This document shows positions 34,098-45,499 of a stretch of DNA of 64,000 nt, in pieces. The notes under the pieces are model-generated. The model did no database searches. It had not been told where the DNA came from and saw only the letters and a program-made list of their open reading frames with translations. How positions within the stretch are numbered: position 1 is the first letter of the stretch; each line of letters opens with the position of its first letter. A program made the translations under genes and the position numbers. This stretch comes from Stomoxys calcitrans (taxonomy: Eukaryota; Arthropoda; Insecta; Diptera; Muscidae), in the NCBI RefSeq assembly GCF_963082655.1, contig NC_081552.1, positions 1,860,001 through 1,924,000 of the forward strand. The letters are read 5' to 3'.

Positions 34098-35022
34098 AAA
34101 CAAGTAAAAGCGTGCTTAGTTCGGCCGGGCCGAATCTTATATACCCTCCACCATGGATCGCATTTGTCGAGTTCTTTTCCCGGCATCTCTTTTTAGGCAA
34201 AAAAGGATATAAGAAAAGATTTGCTCTGCTATTAGAGCGATATCAAGATATGGTCCAAGAGACCTGTGTAAAATGTCAGCCAATTCGAATAAGAATTGCA
34301 CCCTTTGGGGGCTCAAGAAGTAAAATAGAGATATCGATTTATATGGGAGCTGTTTCGGGCTATAGACCGATTCAGACCACGTATATTGATGGTCATGAGA
34401 GGATCCGTCGTACAAAATTTCAGGCAAATCGGATAATAATTGCGACCTCTAGAGGCTCAAGAAGTCAAGATCCCAGATCGGTTTATATGGCAGCTATATC
34501 AGGTTATGAACCGATATATATATTTGACACAGTTGTTGAAAGTAAGAATAAAATACGTCATGCAATATGTCAACCAAATCGGATAGGAATTGCGCCCTCT
34601 AGAAGCTCAAGAATTCAAGTCCCCAGATCTGTTTATATGACAGCGACGTGTTTTGTTGGATATCATAACAAAACACGTCGTGCAAAATTTTATTCCAATC
34701 GGATAACAATTGCGCACTCTAGAGGCTCAAAAAGTCGAGACCCAAGATCGGCTTATATGGCAGCTGTATAAGGTTATGGACCGATTTAAACCATACTTGG
34801 CACAGATGTTGGATATCATAACAAAACACGTTGTGCAAGGTTTCATTCAAATCGGATAAGAATTGCGCCCTCTAGAGGTTCAAGAAGTCAAGACCCAACA
34901 TCGGCTTATATGGCAGCTATATCAGGTTATGGACTGATTTGAACGATACTTGGCACAGTTATTGGATATCATAACAAAATACGTCGTGCAAAATTTCATT
35001 CGAATCGGATAAGAATTGCGAT

Positions 35023-36081
35023 ATGGCCTATTTACAATACCAACCGACCTACACTAATAAGAAGTATTTGTGCAAATGGATATATCACAATCAAGAAATC
35101 GAAATCGTGAATGAATATATTTATTTAGGGGTCACATTAACACCAAAAATGACCTTCACAAAACATGTCGAGGCCAGAAATATAAAATCGAAAACGTGCA
35201 TAAATGCTACCTGGAAGGAACTTATAAATAAGCCACAGATATCACTAATAGCAAAATGGAAAATCTTTCAAAGCGTATGTAGAACGACACAGTCTTATGC
35301 GGCACAAGTGTGGGGATTTGGATGGTTCGATGAAGTGGATAAGCTACAGAGATACTTCTTAAAAAGGGTATTGAGGCAACCAGATTCACTGCCAAACTAC
35401 ATTTTATCATTAGAAACAGATGTACAGGACAATCACTTCTACACTCTAAAGCTTCACTTGGATTATGTTGGAACTACGTTATTTAAATATGAAACCCGAA
35501 GATTACCACATATACTGTCCTCCAAAATATGGGAGAAAAGAATATTTTGGGCAAAGACCATAGAAACCTTGGCGTATCAAGTAAATATTTCAACATCTAA
35601 TATAGATATAAATACGCAGGAATGGATAAGAGAAATGGACGATATGTCAAATAAGCTAAAAATACAGAACTATAGACAAAAAAGACGGAATGCAAATGCC
35701 AGCGAAACCAGATTTTACCGTTTTCTGAATCCAGAGGTTGGAATAGAGTATATGGCCAATAGTAGGAATTTGGATCAGATTTCTATTTTAATGAGAACAA
35801 GAGCCGATGTACTCCCTTTAAATGGAAACTACCATGGAAATGAAGAAACAAAGCTATGTACTCTCTGCAATACACGTGAAGTCGAGAATATGCAACATTT
35901 CATTGCCAAATGTCCAATATTATGTGAAATTAGAGTGAGGTTTTTAGGAAGCACATATTTAGAAGAAAGAGAACTTATAAATATTTTAAATGGGTATATG
36001 GAAGATGGATGGGAGAAGCTATACAATTATGTCCGAATGGCATTAAGATATAGAAAGAATATAATTCAAGAACAATTTTGA
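35023..36081 (+). CDS. LINE ORF2 C-terminal region, open 352-codon frame starting in HINE sequence
   Basis: Residues 1-18 (MAYLQYQPTYTNKKYLCK) come from the HINE; from residue 19 the frame is LINE. Early LINE residues (EYIYLGVTLTPKMTFTKHV) match the segment after the reverse-transcriptase core. A middle region includes AAQVWGFGWFDEVDKLQRYF and the C-terminal zinc motif is C-x2-C-x9-H-x4-C (CTLCNTREVENMQHFIAKC, about residues 281-299). There is no polymerase catalytic block and so no transposition activity. The open frame, free of stops over 334 LINE codons, shows how young the insertion is. Expression is not suggested by anything I see; the ATG is a chance gift of the target site. Confidence 0.75.
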   Translation: MAYLQYQPTYTNKKYLCKWIYHNQEIEIVNEYIYLGVTLTPKMTFTKHVEARNIKSKTCINATWKELINKPQISLIAKWKIFQSVCRTTQSYAAQVWGFGWFDEVDKLQRYFLKRVLRQPDSLPNYILSLETDVQDNHFYTLKLHLDYVGTTLFKYETRRLPHILSSKIWEKRIFWAKTIETLAYQVNISTSNIDINTQEWIREMDDMSNKLKIQNYRQKRRNANASETRFYRFLNPEVGIEYMANSRNLDQISILMRTRADVLPLNGNYHGNEETKLCTLCNTREVENMQHFIAKCPILCEIRVRFLGSTYLEERELINILNGYMEDGWEKLYNYVRMALRYRKNIIQEQF

Positions 36082-36285
36082 AAAAAAAAACCAACTATTT
36101 TATAGAATTATATTTAATTTAAAAGAATTTTAAATATCGGTTATTGACAGACAACTTTCTAAGTTATTGTCATAAATACATATTCTATTTTGTTATATTT
36201 AATATATACTATGTATTAGAAGTTTTGAATTGTAATGATGATAGAAAACAAAATAAAATACTACTACTACTACTACTACTACTAC
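35077..36285 (+). mobile_element. 5'-truncated LINE with (TAC)n tail and 12-bp target duplication
   Basis: The insert is flanked by TATTTGTGCAAA at 35065-35076 and again at 36286-36297, identical copies of a site that occurs once in other HINE A elements. It ends in an A/T-rich 3' region and ten or so TAC units (36259-36285). The 5' end is cut off within the coding region, as is usual for LINEs. The perfect duplication and open frame point to a recent event. Clade not determined. Confidence 0.93.
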
Positions 36286-36650
36286 TATTTGTGCAAAAAT
36301 TCAACCGGCTAGCTTTACTCCTTCGGAAGTTAGCGTGCTTTCGACAGACAGACGGACGGACAGACGGATATGGCTAAATCGACATAAAATGTCGCGACGA
36401 TCAAGAATATATATACTTTATGGGGTCTCAGACGAATATTTCGAGTAGTTACAAACAGAATGACGAAATTAGTATACCCCCCATGGAGGGTTTAAAAAAG
36501 AGCTATAACAATTACCCTAATCGGCAACAAAAAATCAGTTCCTGTTTTTTCTTGTGAGAAGTGGGGGTAGCCAACTTTGCTCATTTGATTGATCTTACGC
36601 ACTGTCATACTAAAATGCATATCGGTTGAAAAATATATATGGGAGGTTCA

Positions 36651-37168
36651 TTATACCCTGCACCACCACTGTGGTACAGGGTATTATAGATTTGTGCATT
36701 TGTTTGCAACGCTAGGAAGGACAAGATCGACTCAGAATCACTTTCTGATTCGATTTAGCCATGTCCGTCTGTCCGTCTGTGAGTCCATGTATTCTTGTAA
36801 TCAAAGTGCAGGTCGTATTTGTTGTCCGATTATCACGAAATGTTGCACATGTCACTTCTTTGGCGCAAGGACAAACGCTATTGATTTTGAAAAAAATCGG
36901 TTCAGATTTAGATATAGCTCCCATATATATCTTTCATCCGACATGGACTTTTATGGCTGTAGAAGCCACAGTTTTAGTCCGATTTTTAAAATATTTTGCA
37001 CGAGGTGTTTTATTTGACGTCCTAAAATTTCATAAAAATCGGTCCATATTTACATATAGCTCCCATATATATCTTTCATTCGATATGGCCGATTAAGGCT
37101 GTAGAAGCCACAGGTGGTGTAGGGTATTATATAGTCGGCACCGCCTGAATTTTGCCTTTCCTTACTGG
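36651..37168 (-). mobile_element. HINE family C, complete
   Basis: The inverted tail is accctgcaccaccactgtgg, followed by gtttgcaacgctaggaagga, the microsatellite (gtccgtctgtccgtctgtga) and two units (atatagctcccatatatatc twice, at about 36911 and 37057). The inverted head reads ggtggtgtagggtattatat, then agtcggcaccgcc and tttgcctttccttactggtc. Confidence 0.85.
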
Positions 37169-37235
37169 TCTAAAACTGTTCCCATTTCGATGAAATTATT
37201 CGCACAAATTAGATGCGTACTATCTTTTTCCCACC

Positions 37236-37535
37236 AAAGTGCCGGACGCGAAAGCCGGGTAATGACAAAGGAAATGCTATAACGTCTCATCTTCTTCCCC
37301 GCATGCCTCGCATACACATGCTATCACTTGCCGCATCGATTTTACAGTGAGTTCGTAGTCCTATGTGCCCTGTTAAGATACAATAGCTATACTGACCTCC
37401 TTCATACTTCCTTTCAATAATAGCCTCGTCTCTCACTGTCCGGATTCTCCATAGGATTTTCGTCTTCCTATCGACCGTTTCGCTGTTCCACAGGGTTGCA
37501 TGAGCATTCGTCGCCCATGTCCTTAATGTACACAA
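37236..37535 (-). pseudogene. RNase-H LINE C-terminal fragment
   Basis: Minus-strand text corresponds to the segment between RNase H and the zinc tail of the 30.6 kb copy: WNSETVDRKTKILWRIRTVR, GHIGLRTHCKIDAASD. Both ends are truncated and the zinc motif is out of frame. Confidence 0.7.
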
Positions 37536-37560
37536 ATTAAGACGTCAAATTATTCAATTT

Positions 37561-37872
37561 GGAGGCCACCGTAGCGCAGAGGATAACATGTCCGCTTATG
37601 ATGCTGAACGTCTGGGTTCGAACACTGGCAAGACCATCAGGGAAAATAAATTTTCAGCGTTGGTTTGCCCCTCCTAATGCTGGCAGCATATGTGAAAATT
37701 TCTCTCCAAAGAGGTGTCGCACTGCTGCACGATGTTCGGACTCGGCTATAAAAGGGAGGCCCCTTATCTGCGAGCTTAAACTCGAATCGGACTGCACTCA
37801 TTGATATGTGAGAAGTTTGCCCCTGTTCCTTAGTGGAATATTCATGGGCAAAATTTGCAAAATTTGCTTTTT
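37561..37872 (+). mobile_element. tRNA-derived SINE, copy 2 (best tRNA-like head)
   Basis: It begins with an A-box-like gtagcgcagaggataacatg and has a B box ggttcgaac 35-40 bp further on, the spacing of an internal pol III promoter. A body of about 230 bp is shared with copies 1 and 3: tctccaaagaggtgtcgcac, gttcggactcggctataaaa, atatgtgagaagtttgcccc. The 3' end is an A/T-rich gcaaaatttgcaaaatttgc. Mobilisation would need a LINE enzyme; no shared 3' end with a LINE here was noticed. Confidence 0.85.
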
Positions 37873-38056
37873 TAAATTTGTTGTTTTCTTTAAATTGCCT
37901 TACTGAGCCAATACATTTGGGCGGCACTATAGGTGTTATTGTTCAACATCGTTGTGGTACAAGGTGTCGTATGAGTTACACATAACCCATACCTTAGGGG
38001 GTACTATTGGTTTGAAATCTTTCAAAATAAAATTTCTCATGATGACACTCAAAAAT

Positions 38057-39096
38057 AAAACCAGTAAGAGTGTGCTAAGTTCGGCCGGGCCGAATCTTAT
38101 ATACCCTTCACCATGGATCGCATTTGTCGAGTTCTTGGCGCGGTATCTCTTTTTGGGCAAACAAAAAATAATGAATAAGAACTGTTATGCTATTTTTTTG
38201 CGATATGAGCTATTTATTATTTTTTCTTTCGATATGAGCTAAATTGTGGCTACTACACCCTTAAAAGGCCATATCGGATGAAAGATATGCATAGGAGCTA
38301 TATCTAAATCTGAACTGATTTTTATGAAACTTTTCACACATATTGGAATGTAGAATAAATCATCTCATGCAAAATTTTTGCAAAGATCGGACTGAAATTA
38401 AGGCTACTACAAACTAAAAACCATTTCGGAAGTAAGATATATATCGGAGCTATACATCATATCGGATGGAAGTTCTATATGGGAGCTATATCTAAATCTG
38501 ATCCGATTTTGTTAAAAATCAATACCAAGAACCAGAAAAGAGACTCGTACAAATTTTCTAACAATCGAACAACAAAAATACATGAACAGATAAACAGGCA
38601 GACGGACGGACGTAGTTAAATCGAATCAGGAAATGATTCTAAGCCAATCGATATACTTAAAAATAGCTTCTCTGCTTCTTAGTGTTGCAAACAATTGCAC
38701 AAAGTTATAATTCCCTGTAACACTGTGAAACCTCGAAAATCCTATGATTCCGATCGTGAGAGGACGAGAATTTTACTCATTTATGCATCGGTGCGGCAAG
38801 TGATAGCATGTGAGGAAGATGATGAGACGTTGGAGCATTGTCTATGTTATTCGCCGCCAACAGACATCTGTACTAAGGTGGGTACCCAATACCCCACATG
38901 AACCAACGTAGGGGATTGGTATGAAACAAAATTCCTAACTTAAAATTTTCTTTTTTGAGGTTACTTTTTAGCTTCTAGAGCGCATAACAAGCCGATTACT
39001 GGCTTAGGTGTATGTCCATAGTGGCATGGGGCGGATTAATATCGGCACCCTCTTCTCAATCTAGCCTATGCTATAATTCTCTGTGGCGTAGGGTAT
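38057..39096 (+). mobile_element. Chimeric HINE: A head, C body and tail, interrupted by a LINE piece
   Basis: The A head (gtgctaagttcggccggg, hairpin at 38077-38091, atacccttcaccatgg) continues to about 38227, where the text becomes family C (aattgtggctactacaccc) and runs through the C microsatellite (aggcagacggacggacgtag) to the C tail. The tail is broken at 38717 by a LINE fragment and resumes at 39072 with tataattctctgtggcgtag. Head and tail belong to different families. Confidence 0.8.
38718..39071 (+). mobile_element. RNase-H LINE 3' fragment with 13-bp target duplication
   Basis: It carries TVKPRKSYDSDRERTRIL, VRQVIACEEDDETLEHCLCY and the 3' non-coding end gtgtatgtccatagtggcat. Flanks are tataattccctgt (38705-38717) and tataattctctgt (39072-39084), one mismatch apart and both derived from the HINE C tail. 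The 3' AACCT units are reduced to tctagcctatgc. Confidence 0.8.
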
Positions 39097-39253
39097 AAAT
39101 AAAACTTTTTTGTATGTGTCTCAAATCATACGTTATTGAATTCAGGCAAACTGCCACTATGGGAAATGTATAAAAGAAGTGAAAACCATTTCTATCTACA
39201 CAGGCAAAAAATGAAAAGAGCAAACGAATGTTTATGCAATGGTGATATATTTA

Positions 39254-39487
39254 TTGGTTGCCCAAAAAGTAATTGCGGAATTTTTATATAGTTGGCGTTG
39301 ACAAATTTGTTCACAGCCTGTGACTCTGTAATTGCATTCTTTCTTCTGTCAGCTATCAGCTGTTACTTTTAGCTTGCTTTAGAAAAAAAGTGTAAAAAAG
39401 TATATTTGATTAAAGTTCATTTAAGTTTTATTAAAAATGCATTTACTTTCTTTTAAAAAATCCGCAATTACTTGTTGGGCAACCCAA
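39254..39487. mobile_element. Mariner-derived short element (MITE), 234 bp
   Basis: Left end ttggttgcccaaaaagtaat and right end attacttgttgggcaaccc are inverted repeats, flanked by TA on both sides. Subterminal sequence matches both sides of the 28178-29129 mariner (gttggcgttgacaaattt on one side, aaaaatgcatttactttctt on the other), with almost the whole gene removed. Confidence 0.9.
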
Positions 39488-39489
39488 TA

Positions 39490-40765
39490 TATTCGTACGT
39501 TCAAATACCGTATGATGGAGATGGGGAACAATTTTTTATTCGCTTCATGAAAAAGAATTTTTAAACGTGAGTTTTTTGTGAGCGTCTTGTGAGTCGACAT
39601 AAAAAAAGTCATGCGTGAATAACATTTTTTTCTCGTGAGAATGCGTGAGCGAAAAATCTCTCACGTGCACATCTTTGGTGTGAATTGATTTTTTCTTTGA
39701 TACCGATAAACACGAATAACACACAAAAAAGTAAGTGAAGTGGATGGAAGTCGTCCAACAGCTAGGACCCTACAAAACATATATGAACTGAAAAAAGGTT
39801 TGTCCTAATTTTGAAGAATTGAACCAAATATTAGAAAATTTAATTTGAAGGTGATAATTTTTCCCATATGTGAAAATATTTTTCTTCATATTAAAGAATT
39901 TTTGTTTAAAATGGTACGGTGATAGATCGTTTCGTTGCATCTTGTTATTAAAGACAGAAATCTTAAACAATCCGTGAAAGTTAGGAGATTGACCTTGAGA
40001 CCAGAAATCATTGTACCGTAGTTAAGGACGCAAAATAGCCCTACAAATGGAAACAAATATTTAAATTGTTTTTTTTTTTTTTTTTTTTTTTTTTGGTTAG
40101 ATGCTAAGTTTAAAAAAAGAATTTGCAAAAAATAATAATTGGACCAAAATTTTTAACGGATGGTCATTTTCACTAGTAATGAATATGAAGGCCAGTCGGG
40201 ACAACATGCAATTAAGATCATAAACCGAAAAACAGTTGGCCGAAAATTTAAGATTTTTCCTTTTTTTGTAGGATTTTAGCAATGAAGAGCCAAAGAACGA
40301 AAACTTTAAAATAAAGATGTTATCTTTGCATTTAGTTTCCTATCTACTAACGGACATGACCAGCCGTTTCAAATTTTGACCGCTGATTGATTCTAATTTC
40401 ACTTCATATATGACTGTTCAATTATTATTTTTCGCTTATTTTTTAAGCTTAGCATCTTAACCTTAAAAAAATTAAACATTTAAAGACGGTCCTGTTTGTA
40501 AGGCTATTATACGCTCTCAAACTTGTTTTATTGTCTCAGTTGGTTGTTGTTTGTCTTGGTCATTTGGTTTTTAATGACTTTTATTTCCTTAACATTTTAT
40601 GCATCACCTTATCATCAATAGAGTAATCTCAATCATTCTGCTTAAATTATGTCGCCAAACCGTTTTTGATGGAAAAGAGACTCGGTGCTTGCTTGCTTGC
40701 CGCCTATGCCTAAAACTTTACATCGTGTCTGTATAAGTCCAAAAATTTTCCTAATTTATTGAAAA
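39490..40765. other. Single-copy-like DNA without a recognised gene
   Basis: A cluster of gtgag/cgtgag words lies at 39565-39670, and a 26-T run at 40069-40094. Short minus frames carry no motif. Confidence 0.5.
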
Positions 40766-41588
40766 CCAGTAAGGAAAGGCAAAAGTCGAGCGGTGTCGAC
40801 TTTGTAGCTACATCTACACTATAGGTACAAAGTGGGACCTATATCTAATTCTGCTCCAATTATGGTGGACTTTGGCGGATGTTTTCAGATGGGTTATTAA
40901 ACAATCCGTATCAAATTTCGAGCAAATGTGTTCAAACTGTAATAAATACGGTTGGCAAATGACAACATTATTGCAAATTATCGAAAATCTGACAAACATA
41001 TACATGGGAGCTACATCTAAATCTAAACTGATTTTGAGCAAACTTCTTAGATATTGTGGTAGGCATCGAGGAAAGTGTTGTGCACAATTTTGGCAATATT
41101 GGTCAATAATGCGCTTTCAGTGACCCTTGAAGTAAAAATCGGCCGAAATACATATATGACAGCTATATCTATATCTGAACCGATTTCTATGAAATTCACC
41201 AGTAATGTCGAGAGTCATAAGAAAATCCTTCCTTCCAAATTTTCGGAGAATCGGTTAACAAATTAGCACTTTATTGCATTATTACTACAAATCGGACGAA
41301 CACATATATGGGAGCTGTATCTAAATCTGAACCGATTTTTCCAATTTCAATAGGCTACGTCTCTAGGCCAAAAAACATGCCCGTAGCAAATTTGAAGACG
41401 ATCGGATGAAAATTGTGACCTGTAGTTTGTACACAAATTAACATGGACAGACGGACATGGCTAAATCGAATCGGAAAGTGATTCTGAGTATACCTATCAA
41501 TGGGTCTAGCTCTGCTCCTTCTTAACGTTGCAAACAAAGGCACAAACTTATAATACCCTGTACCACAGTGGTGGTGTAGGGAATAAAA
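40766..41588 (+). mobile_element. HINE family C, complete copy
   Basis: The head (accagtaaggaaaggcaaaa, hairpin aaagtcgagcggtgtcgact) is followed by four or five units of about 145 bp (tatgggagctgtatctaaat type), a short microsatellite (acatggacagacggacatgg), gcgttgcaaac-like text (aacgttgcaaacaaaggcac) and the tail accacagtggtggtgtaggg. This is the best template for family C in the window. Confidence 0.85.
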
Positions 41589-41736
41589 ACTTTAAAGAAG
41601 TTTAGGCTACATGTAGTGCCGCCAAATGCATTGAGCAAACAGTTTTATTGAAATTTATTATTTATAATTAAGCATTGAGAAGAGACTCTGTGTAAATTTT
41701 ATCTTACGAAACAAACAAAACAAAAACATGACATTG

Positions 41737-42284
41737 AATATATATAAATATAGTGCGATATGGACCATATTTGAGTCAGATGTCGGAAGGCCTAAAACTA
41801 CTCACTGTTTCAAATTTCAGCGAAATCGGATGAAAAATAAAGCATTTATTGGCATTGGACCCTTTATCGGAAAATCGGTCTATATAGCAGCTATACCTGA
41901 ATATAGTCCGATTTAATCCATATTTAGGTCAAATATCAGGAGGCTTAAGATAACTTTCTGTTTAAAATTCCAGCGAAGTCGGGGTAATAAACAAAGCAGC
42001 TATATCCAAATATGGTCCGATTTGGCCCGTTCAAAAACTTAACCAGCGTGCATCAAAAAGACATATCTGTGCCAAATTTCGGCTCAATATCTTAATTTTT
42101 GATGGCTCTATAGTGATTACAATAGACGGACGGACAGATACATAGACATCGTTAAATCGTCTTCGAATTTTACAACGATCCGAAATATATATACTTTGTA
42201 GGGTCGGAAATTGATATTTTGATGTGTTGCAAACGAAATGACTAAATGAATGTACCCCCTATCCTACGGTGGTGGGTATAAAAA
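41737..42284 (+). mobile_element. HINE family B subtype, head missing
   Basis: Units with ggcattggaccctttatcgg, the near-tail segment, a short microsatellite (agacggacggacagatacat) and the tail acggtggtgggtataa. It matches the subtype at 25920-26665. Confidence 0.75.
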
Positions 42285-42332
42285 CTTAATACGGATAATG
42301 TACCTGAAATTGAAGAATAATTACATTTATCT

Positions 42333-42620
42333 ATGACAAGTGATGAATTTGCATCGCTTCTTGACAGTGAGAGTGACGTAGAGAAGAAAACAATAGAAAA
42401 TATTAAAACAAGACACAGAAAGAAATTGGAAGCACTCCGTGCTTGAATTAAAATAAATATTTTTAACTAAAGAAAAAATTGATTCATGATTTGTCCTTAA
42501 GAAACTTAACTTAAATTTCGGGTTTAGAACAAATTTTAATAAAATTTTGTCTTTAAAAAATAAATTTGAGCGGGTCTGGTTCGGGCCCGATAGCCCCCCC
42601 CCCATTGGACACGTCTCTGG
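42333..42620 (+). mobile_element. Possible hAT-like 3' end with a small open frame
   Basis: A 37-codon frame (42333-42446, MTSDEFASLLDSESDVEKKT, then a basic end RHRKKLEALRA) is followed by an A/T-rich run with ttttaataaaattttgtctt, then gcgggtctggttcgggcccg and cccattggacacgtctctgg. The same order of non-coding motifs occurs at 11750-11946. Read inward the terminus is ccagagacgtgtccaatggg, hAT-like in form. The peptide is not recognised and may be the C-terminus of a lost protein. Confidence 0.4.
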
Positions 42621-42639
42621 TGAAGGGGTATTATAAAGT

Positions 42640-44350
42640 CGGCTCCGCCCGAGTTTTGCCTTTCCTTACTGGTTTTATAATTGAAGGTATTATTCTACCT
42701 CTTAATGGCCAGTGAAATGATAGTTATGTGCGCTTTGGCAACACTAAACGCAATATCGACTGAAACATAACCACATTTATAAATAGGTGCGTTTCCCTTC
42801 ATTTTATTATCGTTTCAAAATAAAAGCTTTTCAAGGATATGTCCACCATTATTTTGCCAACCCTATTCGAAATGAGCAGCATCTTCATTCGATTTCATGC
42901 TGAATTACTTTGCGGCTTTGTTACTGCCATTGTTTTGGTTGGTAAGTGCTTTTGTATTGTTTTGTAAGGACATTCGTGCTCAGGGCTACATATGTGTGTG
43001 TGTGTGTGTTGTTTGTGACGGTAGAACGTGTGTGTGCAAGATAATGCATTGTAAATGTTTATGTGTAAATTTTGCGATTTCCTTTGCATCTATGCTCCAC
43101 ACATGCATACAAGCAGTGTGTGGCTAAAAAGTTAGTCCACTTCAGTCTTTGCCATGGCAATGGATGTGTTGTCACTTGGCAGAAAGTTTTGCTTATTTTC
43201 CATTGGCTGCTTAGAATCCAACAACTGAATTCTTCGGGTGATTTGCTGCTATTGTCGCTGTACCATGACTGTTGACGTTTTTTTCGCATTGCCGGCATAA
43301 CATGGAAGAAAAAGTGCAAAACTTTGCTTGCACAAGTATGGCTGTTAACATAACCTAAATTACCCTAAATTATAATTAATGATCAAAGTTGGAAATGAAA
43401 GCACTCGCAGTAGCTATAATAGGACATAAAAATAAGCAAAACAACAACACCAAGAAATATTCCAAGTATTCAATTGCTGCTGATATAGCTGCAAATTTTA
43501 AGAGAGGGAAGCAGCGTGGGCACAATGACAGTCTTCATCTTTAAGCCGGTCGATTGCAGAACACTAAGAAGAACAATGGAGGAAAGAACAGCAACAACAA
43601 TGAAAATAATCAAACATAAATCGCTTGTTTTGTTTATGGTTCGCTGGTTCATTGGCAAGCTTAACAAGCGTTGCTGCTTCAAAGCTTTTCCCCCTCACTC
43701 CGAACCATGTCGTGGCATGGCCTTAAAATTTTTTTTGCTAATGGATTATTTGGAAAATCTCTTGTTTGATGATGTTGTCGGTTGTTTTTTGTTGTCTTGT
43801 GTCGTTGCTGAAGTTTAATTTGTTTAACGAATTACAAGTGTATCTTGTGTCAATTTATGAATTAGTATCAACTTTGTGAATACAAAATTGGTTGGATGGT
43901 TGTTTGATTTACTTTACGGCAAGGCATTTACGTTAATTTTCTTTAAAAGCCACCAAAAATTTTTGATCTACCCCAGCAACGCGTGAACTTGTAAATCATT
44001 TTCTGTGTTTCTAGATGTGTGTGTGTGTGTGTGTTACATGCATGTGTGGTTTCTAGGATATGAAGCCCTTGGCATAATAATTAATTTTTGGTAATTCATT
44101 TGATGCCTAATATTGTGGCATGGTAAAAGCAAATTTCTAGTAACAAAGCCTTAGGCATTTTTTCTATAATCTTTGAATTGGAGAAGAGCTTTAATTTGCT
44201 GCAAATTATGATGGCAGTGTTACAAAGTCACTTTTTGCTCTGTTGTGATGAGACGATTTTCCTTAAGCAAGATGCTTAAGCCCATAAGTCTTTTAAGAAA
44301 TATTGAAATTCTAAATGAATCATTCTTTAATTTGGGTAATGATATCTCAA
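42640..44350. other. Single-copy-like DNA without a recognised gene
   Basis: (GT)n runs at about 42992-43008 and 44012-44034. The frame at 43516-43818 (100 codons) has no domain I recognise. Confidence 0.5.
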
Positions 44351-44354
44351 TTTG

Positions 44355-45116
44355 TATACCTTACACCACCACTGTGGTACAGGGTATTATAAGTTTGTGC
44401 ATTTGTTTGCAACGCTAAGAAGCAGAAGAGCTAGATCCATTCATAAGTATACCGATCGACTTGGAATCACTTTCTGATTTGATTAAGCCATGTCCGTCTG
44501 GCCGACTCACAGACTCACATGTATTCTTGTAATCCAGGTAAAGGTCGTATTTGTTGTCCAATTGTCACGATATTATGCACATGCCACATCTTTGGGTCAA
44601 TAACTAAATCTATTGATTTTTGGTGAAAACGGATGGATTTAGATATAGCTGCCATATATGTGTATCGACCGATCTGCACTTTAATGGCCGAAATAACTAC
44701 AATTTTCCACCGATCTGCACCAAATTTGGCACGGATTGTTTTGTTTCTGATCTTAACATACCTACAAGTTTCGAAAAAATCGGTTCAGATTTGGTCCGAA
44801 ATATACTTATGAGGCCATGATAAACATAATTTTCAACCGATCTGCACAAAATTTGGCACGGATTGTTTTGTTACTGATCTTAACATATCTTCAAGATTTC
44901 ATCCAAAACGTTCAGATTTGGATGTAGCTCCCATAAAAATGTATCATCGGATTTGCTCCTATATGACTGTAGTAGCAATAATATTTAAACAATCTGTTCG
45001 AAAAAAGTCGGTCCTGATTCAGATATAGCTCCCATATACATACATTTATTGCCCGAATTTATAATTGCAGGGTATATAGTCGGCTCCGCCCAGCTTTAGC
45101 CTTTGCTTACTGGTTT
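44355..45116 (-). mobile_element. HINE family C, complete copy
   Basis: The inverted tail (cttacaccaccactgtggta) is followed by gtttgcaacgctaagaagca, a decayed microsatellite (gtccgtctggccgactcaca) and units about 145 bp apart (44644, about 44789, 44934). The inverted head is gggtatatagtcggctccg, then cttactggttt. Confidence 0.85.
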
Positions 45117-45499
45117 CTCATTGAAAAGTGAAAAGCATTTCAAAGACAACATGATAAGTAAGGTGCGTATGTTAATTTTGTTGATTGTCTGCTGATTTTG
45201 GGCAAAAAATTGTAGCATGAGCTGTACCATAGTGGGACATCACCTACAGAAAAGTTTCACATGGCCCAAAATAGTTATCAATATTGTCGACGCATAGTAA
45301 GCATTTTAGCTAAGTTTTGCAATAATTGTGAGTTTAATTAGAAAATTGAAATTAAAAACGATACCTAAAAAGGAACAGAACATATTTTGGCATGTCTTTA
45401 AAATGAGAGGTTCCACCATTCAACAGTGGCTATTATACAGTTACACAAATATGTCTACATACCATTTCATAAATAGCACACGCAAAAAAAATTTAATGT

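Larger units (their letters stand above)
34098..36497 (+). mobile_element. HINE family A split by a LINE insertion
   Basis: Head: caagtaaaagcgtgcttag, hairpin TTCGGCCGGGCCGAA at 34120-34134, then tatataccctccaccatgg. Six or so units follow. At 35076 the text breaks off, and it resumes at 36286 with the rest of the near-tail region, microsatellite (gacagacggacggacagacg), atatatatactttatggggt and a shortened tail (taccccccatggagggttta). Removing the insert and one target copy leaves a HINE of about 1.18 kb. The 219-codon frame at 34112-34771 is an effect of units divisible by three. Confidence 0.9.

Noticed and set aside
34112..34771. 219-codon plus frame starting at the head of a HINE
   Set aside because: Same cause: repeated internal units of a non-coding element.
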